This document shows positions 32,311-41,337 of a DNA stretch of 64,000 bases, one piece after another. The notes beneath the pieces were generated by a model. It saw only the letters and a program-made list of their open reading frames with translations, did no database searches and was not told the origin of the DNA. Every line of letters starts with the position of its first letter. Positions within the stretch are counted from its first letter, which is position 1. This DNA comes from Streptomyces violaceusniger (lineage in GTDB: Bacteria > Actinomycetota > Actinomycetes > Streptomycetales > Streptomycetaceae). The DNA lies in NCBI GenBank assembly GCA_005405945.1, contig BJHW01000001.1, positions 3,162,001 through 3,226,000 of the forward strand, given 5' to 3'. Position numbers and translations under genes: made by a program.

Positions 32311-32440
32311 AGTGACGCCACGGTCACCCGGAGTGTGAGATCCGGTGTGTGATGCGCGGCGTGTGAGGTGCGGCGCACGGTGTGTGGTGCGGTGGTGTCA
32401 CCGCCCGGCGCCTGTCAGCGCCTCTCAGCGCGGGGTGTGA

Positions 32441-33310
32441 TCAGCGCTGTGCGGCGCGGGCCCGGCGGTAGAGCACCGTGCCCGCCAGCAGCATGCCCGC
32501 GGCGGCCGGAATGGCCAGCTCGACGGAGCCCGCGCCGGTGTGGGCCAGCTGCTCCTTGCCGCCGAGGTTCGCGGACGGGTCGAGGCCGTGGGCTCCCGTG
32601 TGCCCGGCGTGGTGGCCGTGCGAGGAGTGTCCGGGCTGCTCCGAGCCACCACCCGGGTTCGAGCCCCCCGGGTTGCTCGGGTTGCCGGGGTTGCCCGGGT
32701 TCCCAGGCTGGCCCGGGTTTCCGGGGTTGCCAGGGTTACCAGGATTCCCGGGGTTCCCCGGGTTACCAGGATTCCCCGGATTCCCGGGGTTCCCCGGGTT
32801 GCCAGGGTTACCGGGGTTGCCAGGATTCCCCGGCTCCCCCGGGTTCTCCGGCACCGCCGGCACCGTCTCCCCGCAGCCGCCGCCGTCACTGCTGTTCCCG
32901 TACCCGACCGCGCTGATGTTGTTCCCGCACACATTGACCGGAACGCCGATCGGGGCCTGGATGTTGTTGCCGGAACCGATCCCCGACGAATCGCCGCTGC
33001 TGCCCTGCGCCTGCGAGCCGCCGGACTGGGCGCCGCCGCCGGACGAGCCGCCCGAGCCGCCGCCGGACCGGTCGCCGCACTCGCCCCCGCCCGCGCTGTT
33101 GAGGACGCCGACGACGCTCACCGTGTTCCCGCACAGGTTCACCGGCACATGCACCGGGGCCTGGATGTTGTTGCCCGAGACGACGCCCGGCGAGTACGCG
33201 GCGCCACCGTCGGCGCCCGAACCCGCCGCGTGGGCATAGCCGCCGGTCACGGCGAGAACGCCGCTGGCCGCAGCTACGGTGATCAGGCCCTTTTTCGCAA
33301 CCTGTCGCAT
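32441..33310 (-). CDS. chpC: Long chaplin with sortase signal and collagen-like repeat (ChpC-like)
   Basis: Cell-wall-anchored amyloid-forming surface protein that helps render aerial hyphae hydrophobic. 289 residues. A signal peptide is followed by two chaplin domains ([20 protein letters not shown] and [20 protein letters not shown]), each with two cysteines and joined by a Gly/Ser linker. Then comes a run of about 20 NPG-type triplets, a His-rich segment, the sorting signal LAHTG, a membrane span and RRARAAQR. LAxTG is the class E sortase motif of Streptomyces. Start ATG 33310 after GGGGAG. Position beside an M20 peptidase gene fits chpC of S. coelicolor, but no short chaplin (chpH) lies next to it here. 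Confidence 0.92.
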   Translation of the reverse strand: MRQVAKKGLITVAAASGVLAVTGGYAHAAGSGADGGAAYSPGVVSGNNIQAPVHVPVNLCGNTVSVVGVLNSAGGGECGDRSGGGSGGSSGGGAQSGGSQAQGSSGDSSGIGSGNNIQAPIGVPVNVCGNNISAVGYGNSSDGGGCGETVPAVPENPGEPGNPGNPGNPGNPGNPGNPGNPGNPGNPGNPGNPGNPGNPGQPGNPGNPGNPSNPGGSNPGGGSEQPGHSSHGHHAGHTGAHGLDPSANLGGKEQLAHTGAGSVELAIPAAAGMLLAGTVLYRRARAAQR

Positions 33311-33676
33311 AACTTTCTGCTCCCCTAGCCTTCCGTCCCGGCCGGAGCGCGCGCGGGCGATCTCGCCCGCACCCCCATCCCCGAGCGGCCCCGGAGCGCG
33401 CACACTCCGAAACCACCCGGGATCACACCCCGGTGGACCGTGACCCGATGTCACGTGATCGTTGCGGTAGTTGCCGAAGGCGGGGCACAGCACCCACCCC
33501 CTTGTCGGCATCGCGACCCGGTTACGAGCCGCGCACACCATGTAACGAGGAGGGAGCAATCAAGCTATCAAGCTACGACACCATTCACCCTTTTTGGTCC
33601 CTTCGGTATGTGTGATCGATTAGGCCGATCGGGTCAGCCCCTCAGCGGGCCCAGCAGCCCACTCAGCAGGCTCGGC
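33311..33676. other. Gene-free region between chpC and the M20 peptidase
   Basis: Carries the chpC promoter on the minus strand. I see no gene, in particular no chpH. Notable only are an isolated AGGAGGG (33547-33553) not followed by an open frame and an 8-base tandem repeat ATCAAGCT (33559-33574). GC content falls between 33550 and 33620. Confidence 0.6.
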
Positions 33677-35014
33677 TCAGCAGGCGTCCAGGAACCGGTC
33701 CAGCACCCGCACACCGAACTTCAGCCCGTCCACCGGCACCCGCTCGTCGACCCCGTGGAACATCCCGGCGAAGTCCAGCTCCGGGGGCAGCCGCAGCGGC
33801 GCGAAGCCGAAGCAGCGGATGCCGAGGTCGTCGAAGGACTTCGCGTCCGTACCGCCCGAGAGGCAGTACGGCACGGCGCGGGCGATCGGGTCCTCGGCCT
33901 TCAGCGCCGACTGCATGGCCTCCACCAGCGCCCCGTCGAAGGTGGTCTCCAGCGCCTTGTCCGCGTGCACGTCCTCCCGCCGGACCCGGGGGCCGAGGAT
34001 GCGGTCGAGGTCGGCCAGGAACTCCTCCTCGAACCCCGGCAGGAAGCGCCCGTCCACATGTGCCGTGGCCTGCCCCGGGATGACGTTGACCTTGTAGCCG
34101 GCGCTGAGCATGGTCGGGGCGGCGGTGTTCTGGAGCGTGGCCCCGATGATCTTCGCGATGCCGCCCAGCTTGGCGAGCGTCTCGTCCATGTTCTCCGGGT
34201 CGAGCGGGGTGCCGAGGGCGTCGGACAGCTCGTCCAGGAAGGACCGTACGGTCTTGGTGACCCGCACCGGGAACTTGTGCCGCCCGAGCCGCCCGACCGC
34301 CTCGGTCAGCTCGGTGATGGCGTTGTCGTTGTTGGTCATCGAGCCGTGCCCCGCGGTGCCGTCCACCGTGAGCCGCATCCAGTGCATGCCCTTCTGGGCG
34401 GTCTCGATCAGATAGAGCCGCAGCTGCTCGTTGACGGTGAAGGAGAAGCCGCCGACCTCGCCGATCGCCTCCGTCACGCCCTCGAAGAGCTCGGGGTGGT
34501 TGTTGACCAAGTGCTTGGCCCCGTAGACCCCGCCCGCCTCCTCATCGGCGAGGAAGGCCAGCACGATGTCGCGCGGGGGCTTGCGGCCGCTGCGCAGCCG
34601 CTCCCGGATGACCGCGAGCGTCATCGCGTCCATGTCCTTCATGTCCACCGCGCCCCGGCCCCAGACGCAGTCGTCCACGATCTCGCCGGAGAAGGGGTGG
34701 TGGGTCCAGTCCTCGGCATTGGCCGGTACGACGTCGGTGTGGCCGTGGATGAGCAGCGCGGGACGGGACGGATCCTCTCCCTCGATCCGTGCCACGGTCG
34801 ACGCCCTGCCCTTGTGCGACTCGAAGATCTTGGGCTCGAGTCCCACCTCGGCCAGCTTCTCGGCGACGTACTCGGCGGCCGCGCGCTCACCGGGGCCGGA
34901 GTGGTCGCCATAGTTACTGGTGTCGATCCGGATCAGGTCACGGCAGAGGTCGACCACCTCGTCCTCACCCTTGACCGTCCCGGTCGTCGTCGCGCCCGAA
35001 AGCGACTCACTCAC
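33677..35014 (-). CDS. M20-family metallopeptidase (dipeptidase/deacylase)
   Basis: Zinc-dependent exopeptidase or amidohydrolase; exact substrate unknown. 445 residues. Ligands and catalytic residues are in LLIHGHTDVVPAN (first zinc His and Asp), WGRGAVDMKDMDA (bridging Asp), LAFLADEEAGG (catalytic base Glu and ligand Glu), the dimerisation-domain GTAGHGSM, and the C-terminal GMFHGVDERV His. Start taken as GTG 35014 (VSESLSG) because GAGGAGG lies five bases upstream; a longer in-frame ATG at 35077 lacks one. Conserved neighbour of chaplin genes in Streptomyces. Confidence 0.9.
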   Translation of the reverse strand: MSESLSGATTTGTVKGEDEVVDLCRDLIRIDTSNYGDHSGPGERAAAEYVAEKLAEVGLEPKIFESHKGRASTVARIEGEDPSRPALLIHGHTDVVPANAEDWTHHPFSGEIVDDCVWGRGAVDMKDMDAMTLAVIRERLRSGRKPPRDIVLAFLADEEAGGVYGAKHLVNNHPELFEGVTEAIGEVGGFSFTVNEQLRLYLIETAQKGMHWMRLTVDGTAGHGSMTNNDNAITELTEAVGRLGRHKFPVRVTKTVRSFLDELSDALGTPLDPENMDETLAKLGGIAKIIGATLQNTAAPTMLSAGYKVNVIPGQATAHVDGRFLPGFEEEFLADLDRILGPRVRREDVHADKALETTFDGALVEAMQSALKAEDPIARAVPYCLSGGTDAKSFDDLGIRCFGFAPLRLPPELDFAGMFHGVDERVPVDGLKFGVRVLDRFLDAC

Positions 35015-35255
35015 GATGCCTCCTCGTCGTTGCGCTGCCACGGAACGCCCTGCCACGGACCCCGCGGCAGGGGTCACCCGCCCATCCTCCTCCGCTCGCC
35101 CGCCCAGCCCAAGGCGGCAATACCGCCGTCATGCCCCCGTCACACAGCCCGCCCACCCGGGCGCCCCGGGCACGACCGGCCGTGATCGATCACGTCCCGA
35201 TGTTTGCTATGGTTTTCCCTGTCGGAACGGCCACGGGCCGACCGACAGACACCTG

Positions 35256-35339
35256 GTCCGGGTGGCGGAATGGCAGACGCGCTAGCTTGAGGTGCTAGTG
35301 CCCTTTATCGGGCGTGGGGGTTCAAGTCCCCCTCGGACA
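35256..35339 (+). tRNA. tRNA-Leu (anticodon GAG)
   Basis: 84 bases with all arms visible. Acceptor GTCCGGG pairs with CTCGGAC (one G-U). The D arm contains GGCGGAATGGCAGACGC, anticodon stem CTAGC/GCTAG holds loop TTGAGGT (GAG, reading CUC and CUU), and a long class II variable arm contains GCCC/GGGC. The T arm is GGGGG/CCCCC around TTCAAGT, with discriminator A at 35339. CCA is not encoded. It marks the border between the conserved left part of the window and the accessory right part. Confidence 0.95.
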
Positions 35340-35504
35340 CAGACTGCATCCCCAACTTGTGCGGGTCGAGCGTCGCCTCGGCCCGCTCGAGTCGTTTTTC
35401 CCGTGAAGGGTGGGCTCTCTCATCGAGAGCCCACCTGAAACTCGGTATCGCATTGATCACGCACACAGTCGTCGTGGGTGGCGATGACGACCGCGCAACC
35501 CGAG

Positions 35505-35619
35505 TCACTCAGCTCGCGGAGGATCTTTACGACCATCGGTGGGGGTGGTCCCGTACGTGGTGCGGAAAGCGGGGGTGAAGTCGGCGGGCCGGACAAAGCC
35601 CCAACGGGCCGCTATCGCG
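35505..35619 (-). pseudogene. 3' remnant of an AraC-family regulator
   Basis: The minus strand encodes [20 protein letters not shown], followed by TPTDGRKD and a stop at 35505. This is the second helix-turn-helix end typical of AraC/XylS regulators (WGFxxxxxFxxAFRxxYGxTP). Everything upstream of this last 38 residues or so is missing; the frame meets truncated kdpA at about 35619. Non-functional fragment left by a deletion or rearrangement. Confidence 0.75.
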
Positions 35620-37003
35620 TGAAAGGTCGTCTGCTGGCCTTCTCGGCGGCCGGGGTGCTCTTCCTCTATCTGCTGCAGCGGCTCCAGGGCAGCCTGCCCG
35701 GTTCGCTGGGGTTCTCCTCGATCGAACCGGCGCAGGCATTCGACACGGCCGCGTCCTTCGTGACGAACACCAACTGGCAGTCGTACGCCGGCGAGCAGGC
35801 CATGGGCCACGTCGTGCAGACCGCCGGTCTGGCCGTGCAGAACTTCGTGTCGGCGGCGGTGGGCATCGCCGTCGCGGTGGCGCTGGTGCGCGGCTTCGCG
35901 CGCTCGCGCACCGGTGAGCTCGGGAACTTCTGGGCCGATCTGGTGCGCGGCACGGTTCGCGTGCTGGTGCCGGTGGCGACGGTCGCCGCCGTGGCGCTGG
36001 TCGCCTGCGGGGGCGATCCAGAACTTCTCCGGCATTCACGAGGTCGGCCAGTTCATGGGCGGCTCGCAAGCGTGGAACGGCGGCGCCGTGGCCTCGCAGG
36101 AGGCCATCAAGGAGCTGGGCACCAACGGCGGCGGATACTTCAACGCCAACAACGCCCACCCGTTCGAGAACCCGAGCCCGTTCACCAACCTCTTCGAGAT
36201 CTTCCTGATCCTGGTCATCCCGCTGGCGCTGACCCGCACCTTCGGCGTCATGGTCGGCTCCGTCAAGCAGGGCTACGCGATCCTGGCGACCATGGTCACC
36301 ATCTGGGTCGGCTTCGTCGCCCTGCTGATGTGGACCGAGTTCGCCCACCACGGCCCGGCGCTCCAGGCCGCCGGTGGCGCGATGGAGGGCAAGGAGACCC
36401 GCTTCGGGGTCGGCGCCTCGGCGCTCTTCGGGGTGTCGACCACACTCACCTCGACCGGAGCGGTGGACTCCTTCCACTCCTCCTTCACCGGCCTGGGCGG
36501 CGGCATCACCATGCTCGGCATGATGCTGGGCGAGATCCCGCCCGGCGGGGTGGGCTCCGGCCTCTACGGGATGCTGATCATGGCGATCATCGCGGTGTTC
36601 ATCGCCGGGCTGATGGTCGGCCGTACCCCCGAGTACCTGATCGGGCAGTCGTACGACCTGCCGCTGAAGAAGGGCCAGGAGACCCCGGATCCCGATCTGA
36701 GGTGGTTCCAGGGACGCCCGGCGAACGGCCTCGGCAGCAACAGCGTCAACACCCAGTACCAGCTGCTGCTGTCCGGAGCCACCAACCTCGCCCTCCGGCT
36801 CCGGCCTGGACCCGGACATCTCCCCGCAGTACGCGAAGATCCAGGTCCACCGGGTCGCGGAGCGGAACGGGCTGTCCGTCGCCCAGGTGGAGAAGCTGGT
36901 CAAGGACGCGACCGAGGGGCGCACGGCCGGGTTCATCGGCGAGCCGCGGGTGAACGTCCTCGAGCTGAACGTCGCACTCAAGGATCTCGTGGCCCAGCGC
37001 TGA
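35620..37003 (+). pseudogene. Decayed kdp operon: truncated kdpA fused to kdpC, kdpB missing
   Basis: Potassium-transport ATPase remnant. The sequence opens inside KdpA ([20 protein letters not shown]), lacking roughly the first 70 residues. It runs through the filter segments TNTNWQSY and [11 protein letters not shown] and stops matching KdpA at RTPEYL (36639). The next codons are KdpC ([14 protein letters not shown]), in the same frame. So the KdpA C-terminus, all of KdpB and the KdpC N-terminus are gone. A second gap lies near 36790, where the KdpC linker before [20 protein letters not shown] is missing and the frame changes; another frame break is near 36010. Ends [10 protein letters not shown] at 37003. 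Without KdpB it cannot form a pump. Confidence 0.88.
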
Positions 37004-37060
37004 GGTGCGCGGCGCGGAGGAGTTCCGCGTCCTTCAGGAACGGGGGCCGGTCCTTCAGGA

Positions 37061-37104
37061 GCGGGAGCCGGCGGTCGGAGGATTCTCCGGCCGCCGGCTC
37101 CCGC
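37061..37104 (+). terminator. Strong hairpin after the kdp remnant
   Basis: GCGGGAGCCGGCGG (37061-37074) pairs perfectly with 37091-37104, with CGGAG/CTCCG extending the stem inside. Probably the original kdp terminator; it also separates the remnant from the convergent sigma-factor operon. Confidence 0.8.
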
Positions 37105-37115
37105 CGTTGTGCCAC

Positions 37116-37925
37116 TCATGCCGGTGAACCGCTGCGCGGCCGCTCCGGCAGCACGGCCCGGCCGGGCGGAGGCGCGGCGTCCGTGGGGGTCTTGGTGGTG
37201 GTCTTGGTGGTGGTGAGGTCCTCGATGCGGTCGGCGAATCCCGGCTCCGGCAGCGGGAGGTCGATGTCGGGGTCGTCGGTGAAGTCGACGGCCTCGGCGA
37301 CGTAGTGGATGACCGCCCTGGTGGCGGGCGGGACCTCCTGTCCCCTCTTCAGGCCGTGCAGGATGCGGAGGGCGGCGGCCATCTCGTGGTCGGTGACGGT
37401 CCAGTCCTCCACGGTGTCGGTGACCGGCGGGACGTCGTTGCCCGCCTGCTCGTGCCACCACTCGAGCCATGCGTGCGCCTGGCCGTCCTCGCCCAGGGCC
37501 ATGTGGTGGAGGTAGAGGCAGTACGCGGCGGCGGGGTCGCCGGCCCCGGCGGCGAACTGCCACCAGAACTGGGCGTGGTCCTCATGTCCGGCCAGCTGGA
37601 GCACGCACCCCAGGACCCGGGAGCCGGGCGGTTCGAGGATGCGGCGGGTGAGGAAGTCCCGCAGCTGGGTCAGGGCGTCGGGGCGGGCGATGATCGCCTC
37701 GCACAGGGTGTGCAGGTCCTGCGCCATCCGCTCGTCCGCGCCCGGCACCGCGGCTCCGGCGGCCGCGTCGGTCCGCCGGCCCTGTTGTGGGGGGCGCTCC
37801 TGGGGCGGGATGCCGCCGGGGTTGGCGTGGCGGGCGGCGAGCCGGGCCTCGGCGGCCTCGAAGTCGATGGGAGGGGTGGGATTGAGCAGGGCCCGCGCGA
37901 GGATGCGGTCAATGGGTGAGGTCAT
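37116..37925 (-). CDS. Hypothetical protein of a sigma-factor operon
   Basis: 269 residues, soluble, not a family I can name. The centre is helical with repeated aromatic residues ([20 protein letters not shown], then [12 protein letters not shown]), suggesting TPR- or Sel1-like helical repeats. The N-terminal 60 residues are charged and Pro-rich; the C-terminus has a Thr/Lys-rich [11 protein letters not shown] run. The ATG at 37925 overlaps the stop of the sigma-factor gene (ATGA), so the two are translationally coupled. A role as a partner of the sigma factor is inferred from position only. Confidence 0.7.
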   Translation of the reverse strand: MTSPIDRILARALLNPTPPIDFEAAEARLAARHANPGGIPPQERPPQQGRRTDAAAGAAVPGADERMAQDLHTLCEAIIARPDALTQLRDFLTRRILEPPGSRVLGCVLQLAGHEDHAQFWWQFAAGAGDPAAAYCLYLHHMALGEDGQAHAWLEWWHEQAGNDVPPVTDTVEDWTVTDHEMAAALRILHGLKRGQEVPPATRAVIHYVAEAVDFTDDPDIDLPLPEPGFADRIEDLTTTKTTTKTPTDAAPPPGRAVLPERPRSGSPA

Positions 37926-38470
37926 CGGTTGTCCTTGGCCAGGAGTTGTTGCAGACGGCGGCGGGCGTAGCGGACGGTGGAGCGGACGCCGGCCTCGGTG
38001 ATGCCGAGGTGGGTGGCGGTCTCGGCGACGCTGTAGCCGCGGCAGTGGAGCAGGATGACCACGTCTTGCTGGCGCTCGGGGAGTTTCTTGATCGCCTGAT
38101 AGAGGTTCAGGCTCTCCTCCAGGACGGCGATGGGGTCGACCGCGTCCTTGAGGATCGCGGTCTCGAAGGTCGCGTTGTCCAGGAGGGCGGGGCCCCGGTT
38201 GCGGGCCCGGGCGAGGTCGATGACCCGGTTCTTCATGACCTTCCAGGCGTAGGCGGCCGGGTTCTCCATGGTCAGCACCTTGGGCCAGCAGCGCAGGAGT
38301 TGTTCGAAGGCGGCGTCGACGGCCTCTTCGGCGTCCGCGTGGTTGCCGAGGTAGACCATGGCCCGGTCGATGTACGCCTTCCGGTGGAGTTGGTGGAAGG
38401 CACGGAAGTCGGCGGGGAGTCCGGTGGTCATCGAGGTGATCTCGCGCGAGCGCGGGAAGTCGTTGGTCAC
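37922..38470 (-). CDS. ECF-type RNA polymerase sigma factor
   Basis: Directs RNA polymerase to alternative promoters. 182 residues with the two domains of an ECF sigma factor. Region 2 is LHRKAYIDRAMVYLGNHADA followed by AFEQLLRCWPKV and NPAAYAWKVMKNRVIDLAR. Region 4 is KLPERQQDVVILLHCRGYSV followed by AETATHLGITEAGVRSTVRY, an obvious helix-turn-helix. GTG start at 38470 after AGGAGGGAGGGG. No anti-sigma factor with membrane span or zinc motif is next to it. It is coupled by 4-base overlaps to a small upstream ORF and to the downstream hypothetical gene. Confidence 0.87.
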   Translation of the reverse strand: MTNDFPRSREITSMTTGLPADFRAFHQLHRKAYIDRAMVYLGNHADAEEAVDAAFEQLLRCWPKVLTMENPAAYAWKVMKNRVIDLARARNRGPALLDNATFETAILKDAVDPIAVLEESLNLYQAIKKLPERQQDVVILLHCRGYSVAETATHLGITEAGVRSTVRYARRRLQQLLAKDNR

Positions 38471-38625
38471 CGCTCCCCTCCCTCCTGGTTGTTGCGATGC
38501 AGTTCCGATACGCCGACGCGGACTCCCATCGCGGCCGCGCGGCGCAGGAGGGCGATGGCGTCACTGCCGAATACTCGGGCGACGAGTACGGCGGTGACGA
38601 CGTTCACCACGGTTTGAAGATTCAC
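38467..38625 (-). CDS. Small ORF upstream of the sigma factor
   Basis: 52 codons from a GTG at 38625 (VNLQTVVNVVTAVLVARVFG); a longer version from ATG 38670 is also open. The N-terminal half is a hydrophobic helix, the rest amphipathic and charged. Its stop overlaps the sigma GTG (GTGA). That overlap and the lack of space for another promoter suggest it is a real first gene of the operon or a leader controlling sigma translation. No family recognised; start uncertain. Confidence 0.45.
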   Translation of the reverse strand: MNLQTVVNVVTAVLVARVFGSDAIALLRRAAAMGVRVGVSELHRNNQEGGER

Positions 38626-38689
38626 CGGACTTCGCTGTCCTTCTGTTCGTCGTACGAGGGTGGCCCCCACACGCCCCGCGAGTGCGCCG

Positions 38690-39610
38690 TGTTGCGCCCT
38701 CTGTTCAGATAGCGCGCATGGACGCGGGTTCGTGCATCGGATGAGCCTAAAATCTTACGGAACGCAGCGATCCAATTACGCAAATATGAAAATCTCATCG
38801 CCAGATTCGGGGGTACGGGTCGACCCCGTACCACCCGCGCCGCCTTTGGGCCGTCGTACGCGAGCGGCGGGGGCAGATCTTTCCCCTCCCCGCCCCTTCC
38901 CGCAGCACCGATGTGCGGCTCCGCCGCGTGGCAGGGGCTCCGCCCCTGGACCCCGCCCGGGGTCGATGAGGCGACCGCCGACGGGCTGATCGCGGTCGGC
39001 ACGCCGGTGCGGCGGATGACCGCGCGGACACCTGCACACATCCGGGCCGCCCGGGCGGGGCCCAATTCCGCTCCGCCACTGGACCCCGCGCGACGAGCCC
39101 GCCGTCGCCGTGACCAGCCCACCGGCCAGGGCCCCGACTGTGCCATCTGCTGCGCGGTGGTCGAGCGGCCGGACGGTGAGCAGGGGATCAGGGTGTCCAC
39201 AGGGCAGGCGCTGGTCGCGGCGGACGGCGGGACGGCGCGCCGGCGCAGCGGATAGCCGGGTGGGCGCCCGGGCCATCCGGGCCGTCCGGCCGGGGGCCAG
39301 GGGCGGGAGCCCCGGATTCGCTCGGCCCTTGGACCCCGAGGGGCAAGGAGCCGGCCATCGCCGCGAACAGCTCGCCGGCCAGGGCGCCAACCGCGTCACC
39401 TGTGACGCGGCGGGGGGCTGGGGCGGAGCCCCAGTTGCGGGAAGGGGCGGGGAGGGGAGCAACCCGCACCCACTCCAGCGCAGCAGACGACCGCGCGCTC
39501 CGGGTCGTCCGGCCGGGGTCCGGGAGCCCTGACACGCGGTGGAGCCGCGTAGCGGGGCTGCGGGGACGGGGGATGCGCCCGACGCAGGCGGGATGGTCCG
39601 TCGGGTAGGG
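38690..39610. repeat. Gene-free stretch with an AT-rich patch and dispersed GC-rich repeats
   Basis: No convincing gene in 900 bases; open frames are GC shadows without family features. About 38740-38812 is unusually AT-rich for this genome and may carry the promoter of the sigma operon. From 38880 the repeat family seen elsewhere appears: CCCCTCCCCGCCCCTTCCCG, GATGTGCGGCTCCGCCGCGT at 38910 and GGGGCTCCGCCCC at 38935. A GGGAAGGGGCGGGGAGGGG block lies at about 39441. Confidence 0.6.
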
Positions 39611-40450
39611 CTAGCCGGTGAGCGACTGGGTGCCCAGCACCGTGAGCAGGGCGAGGCGTTCGGCGTCCTCGGTGCCGGGCTCGGCGGTGTAGACCACGAT
39701 GCGCAGATCGCTGCCCGCCACGGTGAGCACATCGCAGTCCAGCGTCAGCGGGCCCACCCGCGGATGGTCGATGGTCTTGCGCGACGCCTCGTGGTGGCCG
39801 ACGGCGCCGGAGTCCCACAGCTCGGCGAACCGCTCGCTGTTCGCGCGCAGCTCCGCGACCAGCCGCCGCAGCCGCCGGTCGGTCGGGTAGCGGGCGGCGG
39901 CCGTACGGAGGTCGGCGACCAGCGCGGCCTGGAACTCGCTCCGGGCCTCATGCGTCTGCCGGGACCCGGTGTCCTCGCTGACGAAGTGGCGCCAGACCCC
40001 GTTGCGCTCGTTGCCGCGCCACCGGGACGGATCGCCCCTCAGGGCCACGTACGGCGGATTGGCCATGAGCAGCGTCCAGGAGGCGTCGCTCACGGCCACG
40101 GGCGTTCCGGTCAGCCGGTCCAGCAGCCGCTGGACGCTCGGGGTGACGTACGCGGGGACCGTCTCCGGGCCCGGTGGGGCCAGCCCGGCCAGCCGGAAGA
40201 GGTGGGCGCGCTCGGCCGCCGACAGTCGCAGCGCCCTGGCCAGGGCCTCGACGACCTGGGTCGAGGGGTGGGACGCCCGGCCCTGTTCGAGGCGGGTGAT
40301 GTAGTCGACGGAGATCCCGGCGAGCAGGGCCAGCTCCTCACGGCGCAGCCCGGCCGCGCGCCGCTGCCCGCCGGCCGGCAGCCCGGCGGCCTCCGGCGGG
40401 ACCCGGTCCCGCCAGCGCCGTACCGCCTGCCCGAACTCCGTGGTCGCCAT
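39611..40450 (-). CDS. XRE-family regulator with MmyB-type ligand domain
   Basis: 279 residues. The N-terminal helix-turn-helix (GLRREELALLAGISVDYITR, residues about 34-53) is followed by RLEQGRASHPS and a PAS-like MmyB domain (SDASWTLLMANPPYVALRGD; LVAELRANSERFAELWDS near the end). Members usually repress a divergent oxidoreductase gene and bind a small molecule. Start ATG 40450, divergent from the SDR at 40554, which fits that arrangement. Stop at 39611. Confidence 0.88.
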   Translation of the reverse strand: MATTEFGQAVRRWRDRVPPEAAGLPAGGQRRAAGLRREELALLAGISVDYITRLEQGRASHPSTQVVEALARALRLSAAERAHLFRLAGLAPPGPETVPAYVTPSVQRLLDRLTGTPVAVSDASWTLLMANPPYVALRGDPSRWRGNERNGVWRHFVSEDTGSRQTHEARSEFQAALVADLRTAAARYPTDRRLRRLVAELRANSERFAELWDSGAVGHHEASRKTIDHPRVGPLTLDCDVLTVAGSDLRIVVYTAEPGTEDAERLALLTVLGTQSLTG

Positions 40451-40553
40451 GGTCACCAGTCTGCACCCAGGGCCGGGGAAGAGCCTGGTACCCGCGGTCC
40501 CAGGAAGACGGAGCACCTGGCTGCCCGCCCGGCCCGAAGGCAGTCTGGAGGGC

Positions 40554-41261
40554 ATGACGAAAACACTTATCACTGGAGCGAACAAGGGTCTCGGCTTCGA
40601 GACGGCCCGCCGTCTGATCGCCGCGGGCCACACCGTCTACCTGGGCAGCCGGGACGCCGACCGCGGACGCCGGGCCGCCGAGCAGCTGGGGGCGCGGCTG
40701 GTCGTCCTCGATGTCACCGATGACGCGTCCGTGGCCGCCGCCGCGAAGACCATCGAGGCCGACGGCGGGCTGGATGTACTGATCAACAACGCCGGTATCG
40801 AGGGGCGGACGCCGGACGGCGGGGTGATCGGCGCCGCCGAGGTCACCGCCGACATGATGCGGGAGGTGTTCGAGACGAACGTCTTCGGCGTGGTGCGGGT
40901 GACCCATGCCTTCCTGCCGCTGCTGCGGCGGTCCGCCGCGCCGGTCGTGGTCAATGTCAGCAGCGGGCTGGCCTCGCTGGAGCGGGTCTCGACCCCGGAC
41001 ACCCCCACGCACGGCTATCCGGGACTCGCCTATCCGGCGTCGAAGACCACGGTCAACATGGTCACCGTGCAGTACGCGAAGGCGTTCCCGGAGATGCGGA
41101 TCAACGCCGTGGAGCCCGGCTACACCGCGACGGACCTCAACGCGCACACCGGTCACCAGACCGTCGAGGAGGGCGCCGAGATCATCGTCCGTATGGCGCA
41201 GGTGGGCCCGGACGGCCCGACGGGAGGCTACTTCGACATCGAGGGACGCCTGCCCTGGTAG
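40554..41261 (+). CDS. SDR-family oxidoreductase
   Basis: 235 residues, classical short-chain dehydrogenase: TGANKGLGFETARRL cofactor motif at the N-terminus, DVTDDASV, NNAGIEG near residue 80, catalytic Ser in VNVSSGLASL, Tyr/Lys in YPASKTTVNM near 165, and VEPGYTATDLN. Substrate unknown. Start ATG 40554 with TGGAGG upstream. Divergently paired with the XRE/MmyB regulator, its likely repressor. Confidence 0.9.
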   Translation: MTKTLITGANKGLGFETARRLIAAGHTVYLGSRDADRGRRAAEQLGARLVVLDVTDDASVAAAAKTIEADGGLDVLINNAGIEGRTPDGGVIGAAEVTADMMREVFETNVFGVVRVTHAFLPLLRRSAAPVVVNVSSGLASLERVSTPDTPTHGYPGLAYPASKTTVNMVTVQYAKAFPEMRINAVEPGYTATDLNAHTGHQTVEEGAEIIVRMAQVGPDGPTGGYFDIEGRLPW

Positions 41262-41337
41262 AGGGCTCAAGGGCACCATCCCCTGGTAGCGGGGCCCTCC
41301 CCGGTAGCGGGCGGCGGGCTCGCCGGCCCCGCCGCGC

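Noticed and set aside
38690..39610. Several overlapping open frames of 100-300 codons on both strands
   Set aside because: All are Arg/Pro/Gly/Ala-rich, cross dispersed repeats, lack ribosome-binding sites and have no recognisable domain.
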